A program made the position numbers and the translations under genes. From contig OZ038385.1 of NCBI GenBank assembly GCA_964036045.1, positions 15,568,240 to 15,632,239 on the forward strand: 64,000 bases of DNA, given 5' to 3'. Positions 45,401-53,739 of the stretch are shown here, piece by piece (the stretch's first letter is position 1; each line of letters starts with the position of its first letter). Below the pieces are notes generated by a model. It did no database searches and had not been told where the DNA came from. It worked only from the letters and a program-made list of their open reading frames with translations. The stretch is from Eutreptiella sp. 'Long Island Sound 2002'. Taxonomy: Eukaryota > Euglenozoa > Euglenophyceae > Eutreptiales > Eutreptiaceae.

Positions 45401-45423
45401 CAAATTCTGCCACGGTATTTTAA
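39495..45423 (+). CDS. Low-complexity protein: charged coiled coil followed by Pro/Ala/Lys-rich repeats (partial)
   Basis: Three exons fit at phase 0. 39495-39617 encodes a charged helix (TLERFKKENQERQAKKDELA, KMARFEQRRMKT) typical of a coiled coil. 42206-42874 encodes five PAPAVPE repeats (21 bp), a Pro-rich stretch, five VTSPRTTA repeats (24 bp) and an acidic end (LSELQKLESEAAEDE). 44839 onward encodes PKPKPSPKTA blocks and about three PPKAPAKTSA repeats (30 bp), then VTFESAPPSASLDSERAG. The frame then either meets a TAA at 45421 or splices out near GTATGC at 45265. The sequence is like cytoskeletal or cell-surface linker proteins but has no diagnostic domain. The start is not found. Linking the first exon to the others rests only on phase and proximity. 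Confidence 0.45.
39669..40199 (-). pseudogene. Unidentified minus-strand coding remnant overlapping the right duplicated block
   Basis: The frame reads LDVNMCHPSDYVGLEESC, then IWLSAGDIVSVAKLCGGFYD, PHCQYLCLTERL, EHKITIPVHEYVPFNGLPRD and YIQRYIWQMPRETIDEL before degenerating into G/C-rich sequence. The composition is that of a real protein. An upstream piece (LALGASLSYTIDIDCL) continues it after a frame change at about 40200. A second, more decayed copy 2.9 kb away supports a mobile-element origin. No family is recognised. Confidence 0.45.
39985..40312 (-). repeat. Duplicated ~330-bp block, right copy
   Basis: Direct-orientation partner of 37048-37395. The copies differ by a short deletion (right copy lacks 'tcagggctg') and scattered substitutions. 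Confidence 0.9.
40870..41065 (+). repeat. Dispersed repeat family A, copy 3, with three 11-bp units
   Basis: It aligns with copy 2 (32697-32885). The units GCGCTGTGCCT, GCGCTGTGTGT and GCGCTGTGCAG occupy 41019-41051 and are followed by 'aaacgcccccc'. Confidence 0.85.
41670..41767 (+). repeat. Dispersed hairpin repeat family C, copy 2
   Basis: A perfect 11-bp inverted repeat TCAAAATGATC / GATCATTTTGA (41711-41745) is followed by 'ggtacatatgttggggtacccc'. It is very close to the copy at 18600. Confidence 0.85.
42271..42378 (+). repeat. 21-bp coding repeat (PAPAVPE), five copies
   Basis: 'cctgcccctgcggtgcctga' plus 'g' is repeated almost without change inside the Pro/Ala-rich exon. Confidence 0.9.
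42597..42717 (+). repeat. 24-bp coding repeat (VTSPRTTA), five copies
   Basis: 'gtcacgtccccccggaccac' plus 'ggcg' is repeated; one copy has a single-residue change (TTS). Confidence 0.9.
43160..43403 (+). mobile_element. Transposon-like fragment sharing the small barrel-like motif
   Basis: The frame contains MRVQYWRTTGDAVVARIVGP then APHGDEFPHITL. The same arrangement occurs at 9055-9135 (+) and, on the minus strand, at 62686-62570 (GTIVRYVRSTKEPVLAVVQG, PSPHGDQYRTIPY). An SH3/chromo-like barrel in a retroelement polyprotein would fit; that is inference. Confidence 0.4.
43790..44050 (+). repeat. Pentamer-based simple sequence (tgaca/ggcat, then ccgtt)
   Basis: 'gtggcatgac' and 'catgacatg' variants (to about 43905) are followed by 'ccgttacactccggtac' and 'cgttccgttccgttg' variants. 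Both halves are 5-bp-based and degenerate. Confidence 0.7.
44395..44480 (+). repeat. Dispersed hairpin repeat family C, copy 3
   Basis: ACTGATCA...TGATCATTTTGAGGTATGTG with the A/T-rich left flank 'aaaatttttttcagaaaatttt'. It is more divergent than copies 1 and 2. Confidence 0.75.
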
Positions 45424-45489
45424 GGTCCGAAGCCATTTTCCTCGGTGTCATTAGTGCTCTTGGCATGCACACCTCCATTGTGCCCCACA

Positions 45490-45580
45490 CTCCAGGAAAT
45501 AAGAGCAACCATCCAAGCAGCCATCCAGAAGCCTCCGAGAAATAACAGCAACCAACCAAAGGCCCAAAGGAAACAATAAC
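45490..45580 (+). repeat. ~30-bp minisatellite family G, locus 1
   Basis: The 'ccatccaga-gcccaccagg' plus 'aaataacagcaa' theme occurs here in two or three degenerate units. It recurs at 46185-46270, 49400-49475 and, most regularly, 53461-53640. Confidence 0.65.
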
Positions 45581-46184
45581 AACCACCATTCGCTGTATAT
45601 GCTTGTCCTTGTGCCACAGTCTGGGAATTTGTACCAAATGGTGGTATCTAAGAACTGGTGCCAAATTTTCTCCGCACCAATTTTCGCCATTCCAAATGTC
45701 GCACGTTCCTAATTTCCCCTTCCCCGGTATATACAAGTGTGCTTACCAATGGCGTACTTTTTGTCACCACCTGGGGTACATAGCTACTGCCTGCGTCCAG
45801 GTGGCACTGTCAGCACAACAGGCAGGCATGCAGACCACAAGAGGAAAGGAAAGCGTGTCAAGCGCCGTACAACGACCCTAGGCACTTTTCGCACACAGGT
45901 CTGTAGGAAGACAGCAGTGCATCGACCAATATGCGTAGGGTTGGAGGCAGAACGACACCTACCGCTGCCACTGATATGGCAATTTGGCTGTCACTGGGCG
46001 AACAGGGTATGCCACGTACCCCTCGACCCCTGCCAACCCGGTTGGGTGTGGTGTGTTTGGTTGGAACAGGCATAGCGGGAGGGGGGGTTTAAGGGGGCGA
46101 ACAAATTGGTGTGGACAACGTTGGAAGCCCTCCCTCCTACCAAATGTTCTCTTCAATTTTAAGGACGCTATGTGCCAAAAGGTG

Positions 46185-46270
46185 TCCACAGGAAATCGCA
46201 GTAACCATCCAGAACCCACCAGGCAATAACATCAGCCATCCAGAGCCCACTAGGAAACAACAGCAAGGGA
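46185..46270 (+). repeat. ~30-bp minisatellite family G, locus 2
   Basis: Two to three units of 'ccatccagaacccaccagg' alternating with 'caataacatcag' and 'aaacaacagcaag'. Confidence 0.7.
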
Positions 46271-47156
46271 TTTATACCAGATTTTCCATAATTTCTCCGG
46301 AGGACCCCCCCCCTAATTTGTGTCCTCCACAAAAAACCCTCAAATTATCCCCCCCCCCGTCCGTGACAGCACTAACCCGTCGTGCGACCAATCTGTGCAC
46401 CACCGGGTGTGCGGTCCCTGGTTTGGTATATGCCATGATGCGTGAATTGGTTCACTCCCTTGGGCTGTACGCTTCAGCACACCGTAGTGACAGCCGTGCA
46501 TTTGGCTGTAAGCGAGGAATTCGACAGATGCTGCGGGCAGTGCGTGTTCTGTAATGTCTACTCCTCGACGAATTTGCGATGCAGGAACCATTTGACACGT
46601 GCCCCCGCATGTTCTCCACCCGCAAAAGCTCCAATCAGCATTTTGCCGTTGGGCTGCCTGGGTGCTGTTGCTGTCGTCTGCATTTCTGCCTGCACCTCTA
46701 TCAAGTGTGGCATACACCAGCGGTGGCCGCACCAAAGGCCCATATTCATCCATGTCAACACCGCACACGTGCACGTGACAGAGCACACGTCACCATCCGG
46801 GGGGGGGGGGGATGGCGGGGAGCCTCGTGCCGACTATCACGTCGACTCAGAGTCACGGGCCAAGTGCACAGCCCGCCGCTTTTCAGACATACCGTCTACC
46901 GCACAGCCACAGTCGCTGATGGTCCTTCTTTGCAAAACGGGAAGTCTGTGCAGAGGCATGGGATTTGGCCCACGCGAAGGGCCTGTTAGGGAGTCCTGGC
47001 CCACTCTCTTTGCTTTTGCACAGTCGCGATCAATACTTCAACCGCAGCACCAATACCAGCGAGAGTGCCCTCGGACACTAGCTCTCCGACGTCTTTGGTG
47101 TCTCCAGACGTATGTGCAATGTGGGGTGCGGGAGGTCAAGGGCAGGAGGGAGGGGT

Positions 47157-47203
47157 CCATGTGTCACTGCTGCACAGGGCCCTGTCAGGAGGGAGAAGTC
47201 GAG
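47157..47203 (+). pseudogene. Partial duplicate of the calmodulin-like exon 1 start
   Basis: 'gtgtcactgctgcacagggcc' with a following GPVRREKS frame copies 47650-47697, which has 'gtgtcattgctgcacagggcc' and GPIRREKS. Of five changes in the eight shared codons, four are synonymous and one is Ile/Val. After Ser the copies diverge and no EF-hand follows. It is either an exon-duplication relic or an alternative first exon. Confidence 0.5.
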
Positions 47204-47695
47204 GGATGGTCGGCAAGAAGTCGCCCCCCCCCCCCGCATTACCCCCCCCCCCCCGTACGTTCCCATACCTCCCCTGCACCTCCTCTGCCCCTGTGCGCCT
47301 CCTCGCTCGCTTCTCTTCCTCGAGACCTGTACCTATGCAGCTTCCTCGCTCACTCGAGAGACATGCACGTGTGCACGGGTAAAAGATTTTAGGTTTTTTT
47401 TAGGGAAGGGGGCCGAAGGTGCCCTTCCCAAATTTTGGCACTTCGCATTTACAAGAGGCTGACGGTGTCTACAATTCGCAGACCGCTTCTACAGACCACA
47501 GACCGCCTTGTCGTGTGCATGAGTAAACGCCCCGGCTCCCCGTGCGCGTCCTGTGCCGCCTCCCCCCACGCCCCTCCCCGGCACTCCCCCCCACACTCTC
47601 CGCACCTCCACAGGGTGCGGGGGGGGGGGGGCGTCATGCCATACATGGGCTGATGTGTCATTGCTGCACAGGGCCCGATCAGGCGGGAGAAGTCA

Positions 47696-50600
47696 ATGCG
47701 CCGGACCGTCGAGAACCTCGACGACGAAGCGATGGCCGACCTGCAGGAGGCGTTCTCGTTATTTGATAAGAACGGGTACGCTGCTTTGCTTTGGTTGAGT
47801 CTTTGCCAGCCGCCTTTTGGATTTCCCCGTCCCCCCCCCCCGCCGCCCCCGCGGTCACTGCTCCCCTGTGTTGGTACATCGCACGAGGGCCGTGCACTCT
47901 TCGCGTGCAGGCCACGAGTTTTGGCTCTGCTTCTTAGGCACAGGGCCCCTGGTCTTTGGAGGGTGCTCTCTGGCACAGATCCGGGGTGTACGCCCTCGCC
48001 GCCCCGCACCCAAGTTTCAAGTGTCGAGCTGCAGTCCGCTGGGGTGTTGTTCCGTCTGAGGGGCCGATACGTCGTTCGTACCCGCACCCGTTGCCATTCT
48101 TGATTCGGGCGAACGCGTGCCTTCCTCCTGATCTGCGATCGGCGCGGCAGCGGGTGCCCGAGCATCAGCAACACGTTCGTTCTGGAGCAGCAGCGCATTT
48201 AGAAACACGAACACCCGGCGATTGCCGGGGCCGTGGGTGGGAACCAGCGGCGGCTGAAAGGCCAGCAGCGGGTTCACCGAGTTCGGCGTCATCACCGTCT
48301 CCGCCATCCGCAGTGGAATACTCGTCGGCATCCGTGTCTTCTCCGTCGGCCGCAGCCTCGACGGGCCATGCCAATGAATGTGAAGGCACTCGTGCGGGAG
48401 AAACGCCAGGAGCTGGGTCACCCCCCTCCCCCCCCCCCAGTCCCCCCCCCCCCCCGGCGGGTCCGCCAAAAAACGCCTCGGGGGAAGCTGTAAATTTTGT
48501 GAATGGATAAGATATTTGGGCCATTTTTGGTACACAAACCCTTGGATCTCACCCCCCCCCCCCTCCCCCGTTCTAGCCCCGTGGCGTCCCTCGCCGGCGA
48601 TGCTCCACCTTCAAGTCATTCCCACGACCCGTGAAGTTCGGAGGGTGCCCACCACCACATCCGATGTGGGAAATGCAACGCAGGGCCTGGGGGGTGGGGG
48701 GCGCCCCGGACCGGGGGATCGGATGCCCCTCGGTGATGCACAGGGCTTTGGAGGCAGTGTGCCACTGGGTTTTGGGTCCTTTGGTGGTGCCAGCGCCCAC
48801 TCCGCCCGCAGGGGCACGCCTCGGCCCTGCGGTGGTTGTGGGTACGCCCAACGGGGGGTGAAGGGGCGAGGGTGAAGGGCCTCACTCCTGCGGGGCCTCT
48901 TCTGCTGCCGCTTGGGCGGCGCCTGAACTCCGTTTAACAACTCGGCACCGCTGAGGGGGTGGTACCCGCGCCCCCCCCCCCCCCCCTCTTTACGTGATTG
49001 GGCCAGGGGTCCATTGCAACTCCGGCGAGGGGGGCCCTTCGAGCGGGTGTGAAATAGAGGGGGGGATAACAGGCTCGAAAGGCCAGACCTTATTTTTTTC
49101 TCTTGAAATTGTCAGAACAGATTTTTGGACAAAAAATGGGTGTGAACCAGGTTTGCCTATTTTGCGTTCAATCTCTTTGTTCGGCGCCTCTAAAATGTCA
49201 GCACCCCCGGGGGGATGGGGGTCCCACACCACCCACCCACCCTGGACCCCCCCCCCTCTCTTTAAAAGGAGCCCTGGGCGGCGCCGGCCCGCGGCCCAAC
49301 GCAGCCCCCCTGCCGCATTCAGACGGAGTTGCGCGCTCCGTGCGCGCACCGTGCAAAGGTTTTGTGTGTCGGTTGACGTGGCATCGCTTTTGGCACCCGT
49401 TGCCAGGGCCCATCAGGAATCCGCAGCAACAATCCAGGACCCACCGGGAATTACCAGCAGTCGTCCAGCAGAGGCCTTCCCGAGGCCTCTAGCCCTTCCC
49501 GCCCTAGTGCAACACCACCCCCTCGGGTCCCGAACCGGTCCTCTGCTGGATCCGGAGGTGTACGCCCGCTGGGGTCCTCATCTTTAGGGACGGGACGGTG
49601 ACAACTGCAGAACTGGGCGCCGTGTTCAAGTCATTGGGCAAGTCGGTCTCAGAGACGGAGCTCTTGGACATGATCAAAGAAGTGGATGTGGATGGCAGTG
49701 GGGAGCTTGAGTTTGAGGTGTGTATCCCGGTGCACTGGTCTCCGGGGCAGCGATCCTTTGTCCCTCTTATAGTAGAGCGTAAAGTTCGGCGCCGAAACCG
49801 AATTTTTTTTTCTGAGGGGCCAAAAGTGGTCCAAAATCTCGAAAATTTTCTTTCAAAAATGTCATGAGGCCCATCGAATTGGTCAGCGGAATGTGCTCAA
49901 CGCGAAGATGCGGTGGGGGCCAAACCCCCCCCTTTGTTTCAAGGCTCAAAAGCGGTAAAAATTGGCCAAAAGTGGCCGGCCGAATTTCGTCATCGTCATT
50001 TCATCATCGGGGGGGGGGGGGGGGCTCTGGGGGGGGGGACCCCCCCTCCTATATCCATTCCTGCTCTGGGGTCGAATACACGGAATGCTGGTCACGTGGC
50101 ACAAACGGTGATTGTGCGTGGCACACATCGCACAAGATCGCCCCCGGTTTCTGGGAATTCCACGAAGGTCCGTGAAGATGGTCATCAGCATTGCGGGGGA
50201 AGGGGGGAGGGGGTCAGGCAGGCCCCAACACCTCCCCTACCCCGATCCCCCCCTTGCGGACCCCCAATCCACGCCAATGAGGAGGAGCAGGGGCAGGAGC
50301 CCCGTGCAGTGGAGTCGGGACTCGGATGTGGAGGGCGTCAGCGATTTACGGAGGATTCGGGTACGGCGCGCGCCCCGGAGCCGGAAGGCCCCATTGTTGT
50401 TTTATTTTGTGGTGAATAAGGAATGCCCCCCCCCCCCCCCATTTTGTGTACAACGGCCCCCGCCCGCTTCCCAAAGCTTTTCACCGCCACATCGTCTCCA
50501 GGCGGGCGGGGGGATGGTGGGGCCAAAAGGTTTTGTGTACCTGAAATGCTTTTTGTGCAAAGTTTCATTTTTCCCGCGAGGAATGTTTTGCTGAGTTTGG

Positions 50601-51605
50601 GTAGGGGGGGTGGGGGTGTCCCAAGAAAGGCCATTTACCCTCCCCCCCCCGCCCCTTTCCCGTAGCTCGGCAAGTGACCGATCGTCCACTCCTACTCCTA
50701 CCTTTGCCTCCTCTGCATGGCACATGCATCACACATCCCCTTCCCTCTCACCCCCCTGCTCCTCTGTCTCTCCCTCTTCTGTCTCCTCAGCGCCATCTGC
50801 TGCTCTGCCCCACCCCCATCTCCTACCCCGCCTTCATGTCAAAATGGTTTTCCCCGGGTTGGCAGGGGTTGCCCACCTCTCGCAGAACCCGCCCCGTGCA
50901 GCCCCACCCCAAACGGCTGGACAACCCATCCCCCCATCCACCCGTCCCTTTGCGATGGGTGAGCGCATTGCCGCCATCGAGCGTTTGGGTTCAAATCGGC
51001 CCCGGGGGGTCCCAGACGAAGCCCCAGGGGAAGGGCGGGCGGCCATCGTGCCTCAGCCCTGCACCCGCAGCCCACGGCCAGGCCACAGCGACCGTGACCT
51101 CTACCGAAGGGGGGGGGGGGCGGGGTCAGAGGCCAAAAAAAAAAGTTTGTGTTCCGAACGTCGACCTCCAATTTCGGGCCCCTTCGATAAAAATCTTTTT
51201 TTTCCTGAGAAAAATTGTCTGATGTGGGCGGGGGGGGGGCTGGCTCGGGCGGAGGAGCCCAGTCCGCCATTTCGCCCCCCCCCCCCCGGCAACGCTAAGC
51301 CGTGGCTTGCCCACGGCCCTTCCGGTGCCTGTGCCCGTCCCTCGTTCGTGTGATGACAGGAGTTCGCGTACCTCATGACCCGACGAGTGGTGGCCGGCGA
51401 AGAGGACGGGCTGCGGCACGCGTTCAGCGTGTTCGACGAGGAGAAGACGGGCCACCTCACCGCCACCAACTTGTTCAACGCGTTCGAGCGACTGGGGGAG
51501 CCCCGCACTTTGGGCGAGTGCGAGGCGATGATTCAGGCGGCGGACTCGAGGGGCAAAGGATACGTGGGGTATGCGGATTTCAAGTCCATGATGACGGTGC
51601 ACTGA
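47696..51605 (+). CDS. Calmodulin-like EF-hand protein (three exons, 151 residues)
   Basis: Exons 47696-47775, 49588-49717 and 51360-51605 join (phases 2 and 0) into 151 residues, close to calmodulin's 149. The first junction falls inside EF-loop 1 and rebuilds [12 protein letters not shown] exactly. EF1 is canonical, as is EF2 ([12 protein letters not shown]). EF3 ([12 protein letters not shown]) has Asn at position 12, and EF4 ([12 protein letters not shown]) has Arg and Lys at positions 3 and 5, so both probably do not bind calcium. The start ([20 protein letters not shown]) matches calmodulin's N-terminal layout. An acceptor AG at 47671, 24 bp upstream with an open in-phase frame (GPIRREKS), leaves room for an upstream coding exon as in centrins. 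It acts as a calcium sensor or a structural light-chain-like protein; the partner is unknown. Confidence 0.9.
48515..48570 (+). repeat. Dispersed repeat family E, copy 2
   Basis: Shares 'gggccatttttggtaca' and the following poly-C arrangement with 29440-29495. Confidence 0.6.
49329..49357 (+). repeat. 11-bp GC-rich tandem units, 2 copies (CCGTGC type)
   Basis: GCGCGCTCCGT and GCGCGCACCGT are followed by 'gcaaagg'. Period 11, as in the other arrays. Confidence 0.6.
49718..51359 (+). other. Intron 2 of the calmodulin-like gene
   Basis: It begins GTGTGT and ends ATGACAG. It holds long poly-G (50010-50023), poly-C (50427-50441) and poly-G (51111) tracts and A/T-rich patches (49800-49860, 51130-51220). 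No embedded gene is recognised. Confidence 0.7.
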
Positions 51606-52110
51606 ACGGGGGGGGGGGGGGCGACGACAACGACGACGACGAGGGGGAGGGGGGGGGGGGGAAGAGAGGGCACGGACGGTGCGGAGGAGGAGGCCGTGCA
51701 GGAGGAGGGCAATGATGATGGGGAGGTAGAGGAGCAAGCGCAGGAGGAGGAGGAGGAGGAGGAGGAGGTGGTGGTGGTGGAGAGGTGGAGGGCCAGGAGA
51801 CGGAGTGGGGGGGGGCGGACGATGTGGAGGGCACGCGGTCAGATCGCCGGGAATGGGACCGAGTGCAGGCCGAAGGGGACCCACCGTGTCCCTACCTCCA
51901 AAAGCGGGGCATTCGAGGGAGTACCGGAGGCACAGGCAGTCGCACCCCCGCGCTCCGTGCGGCCGAGAGGTCTTAGGCCTGAGTATGAGCCCAACCGTAG
52001 CCCGCCGCCGGGGCTGTGCCTGACGACCGAAAGACAGACCCGTGGAGGTCAACAGCGAACCGTATCTCGAACGAACGAGGGCACGTGTTGTGCCCGCGGC
52101 TTTGACCCAT
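51606..52110 (+). repeat. GAC/GAG/GGT trinucleotide-rich sequence after the calmodulin-like stop
   Basis: A poly-G tract, then GAC repeats (51626-51645), G-rich sequence, GAG repeats (51740-51768) and GGT repeats (51769-51780). It may be part of the 3' untranslated region. A 138-codon frame (51696-52112) runs through it (Glu-rich at the start) but is judged a repeat artefact. Confidence 0.6.
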
Positions 52111-52375
52111 GAACTATGACTGCGGCGGGGGGAACGGGTCCAGTAAATGAGTGCATTGTTTGGGGTGGGGGCGGGGGGAAGGGGGGGCTGTGGAGGGGGC
52201 GGAATGGACGATGTACGGTTTACGAAATGGGCTGTCAGCCACTGTGAACTCCGGTGCCGAAGCCGACGAAAAAAGATGAAGAATTATTTGTTTCATGGGC
52301 CCAGAGGTGTCAAAAAACGCTTTTGGCGGGGGGTCAAAAATGGCTGGAAAAACCTTTCACTGGGTACCGGGCACA

Positions 52376-52480
52376 CGATGACTTTTTTGGACCCCCTCGT
52401 CACGCTGATCCGAAAAAAACCGCCTTCAATTGTTCCGAATTTTGGGCCCGGGTCCCCCTCCGGCGCTATGTCAGTTCGGG
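52376..52480 (+). repeat. Dispersed repeat family D, copy 2
   Basis: Ordered matches to 14185-14290, including 'ccggattttggg-ccgggtc'-type sequence and the 'accccctc...cgctgat' block. Confidence 0.75.
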
Positions 52481-53137
52481 TTTCGGGGTCTTGCATTTCG
52501 TAAATCTTGAATCGCGCACAGTTTGTGGAGGGGCTCGGGGGGGGGGCATATCCATCCCCCGGGGGGTAATGAGGGCCCCGGGGCGAAGAGTTGCATGCCC
52601 ACAGTGCCCCCGAATCCCCTGGGCCCCGCCACGTCTGATGTGGGGGGGAGCGCCCTCTGGATTTCACGGGCATGACGGCACGTGACGCCTCCGCCGGCGC
52701 CAGCGCAAGAGGGGCGACTGCAGGGCTCAGGGGCTGCGACGGGAGACAGTGGAATGGACACTCCGGTCTGACCCGCAGAGCTGCCAGGGGCACATTGGGG
52801 GTTCGGGGTGCAGTTCACTGCCGGCAGTGCGCCTTCGCCGGAGCCGTGGGGGGGGGCCTATTCAGATACCCCCCCCCCCCCCCCCATGGGCCACATGGGT
52901 CCTGACCATCGTTGGTGAATCTTGGCACCAAAGTCGCCGGATTTTTTTTCCTTGAATGCTGGGTCTTCAAATTCTCTTCTCCATGCGTGTAAACTCAAAA
53001 TGCTCAGAATTCAATGGAGACTTCACATATGATAGCAAAACATTCCAAAAAAAATTGACCCCCCCCATCCGGCCACCACAACTCTGTAGGGGTCCGAAAT
53101 TCCAGCAAGCGGCACCCCATGGGGGAGTATCAGATGC

Positions 53138-53161
53138 GGTGCGCGCGCGGTGCGGGTACTG
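53138..53161 (+). repeat. 11-bp GC-rich tandem units, 2 copies (CGGTGC type)
   Basis: GATGCGGTGCG and CGCGCGGTGCG are followed by 'ggtact'. The array at 53694-53726 has three units of the same subtype followed by 'gatactcccccc'. Confidence 0.65.
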
Positions 53162-53460
53162 GGGTTGTTCTGTAGACCCTTTCAGCCAGTTTAGAGGCAA
53201 CTGCGCCCATTTTGGGGGGCCAAGACATCCCCAATCTGCATGTGTGCCTTGCTTTTGCTTTTGCAATGTCTTTTGTCATGTTCCCTTGTTTGTAGGCCTG
53301 TTGGTTTCAAAATTTTATTGCAGAATTCTGTCGCCTTTTTTGAACAGAGCTATGTCTCTCTCATAGCTTCATGCAGGGGTGTCAGTCCTGTGTGCTTTGT
53401 CGACTTTGTTTGCATGTGAGCTCGCCCAAGGGGGCCCTCACACATTAGCGCTGACACTTG

Positions 53461-53640
53461 CATCAAGAGGGCCCATCAGGAAATAACAGCATCCATCCAG
53501 AGCCCATCAGAAAATAACAGTGACCATCCAGAGCCCACCAGGAAATAACAATGACCATCCAAGGCCCACCAGGAAATAACAGCAATCATCCAGGGCCAAT
53601 CAGGGGGAATGGTAATGCCTCAAGAGCCCACCAGGTACCA
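53461..53640 (+). repeat. ~30-bp minisatellite family G, main locus (about six units)
   Basis: Units of the form 'ccatccagagcccaccagg' plus 'aaataacagtga' are repeated with few changes. This is the most regular of the four family G loci in the window. Confidence 0.85.
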
Positions 53641-53693
53641 TTTACAACTCCTCTCCCAGTAGACCATCTCCTAGGGAAGTTGTTCAAATACCT

Positions 53694-53736
53694 GATGCGG
53701 TGCGGACGCGGTGCACGCGCGGTGCAGATACTCCCC
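53694..53736 (+). repeat. 11-bp GC-rich tandem units, 3 copies (CGGTGC type)
   Basis: GATGCGGTGCG, GACGCGGTGCA and CGCGCGGTGCA are followed by 'gatactcccccc'. Confidence 0.7.
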
Positions 53737-53739
53737 CCA

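Larger units (their letters stand above)
45424..47649. other. Spacer between the low-complexity gene and the calmodulin-like gene
   Basis: It contains two '~30-bp ccatccagagcccacc' repeat loci (45490-45580, 46185-46270), G-runs (46800, 47620), paired C-runs (47223-47257) and a duplicated exon-start-like segment (47157-47203). A minus-strand frame at 46786-46340 has ordinary composition but no recognised domain. Confidence 0.45.
47776..49587 (+). other. Intron 1 of the calmodulin-like gene
   Basis: It begins GTACGC and ends CTTTAG. It has a CpG-rich open segment (48230-48420; Ser/Ala/Pro-rich on the plus strand, Asp/Glu-rich on the minus), repeat family E copy 2 (48515-48570), poly-C tracts (48430-48460, 48552, 48970), an 11-bp-unit array (49329-49357) and a family G locus (49400-49475). 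Confidence 0.7.
52111..53440. other. GC-rich spacer; no gene recognised
   Basis: It includes repeat family D copy 2, a 16-bp poly-C (52868), an A/T-rich patch (52930-53060) and an 11-bp-unit array (53138-53161). No convincing frame or splice pattern was found. Confidence 0.45.

Noticed and set aside
51696-52112. Glu-rich 138-codon frame after the calmodulin-like gene
   Set aside because: It begins in GAG/GGT trinucleotide repeats and has no conserved motif; probably 3' flank.
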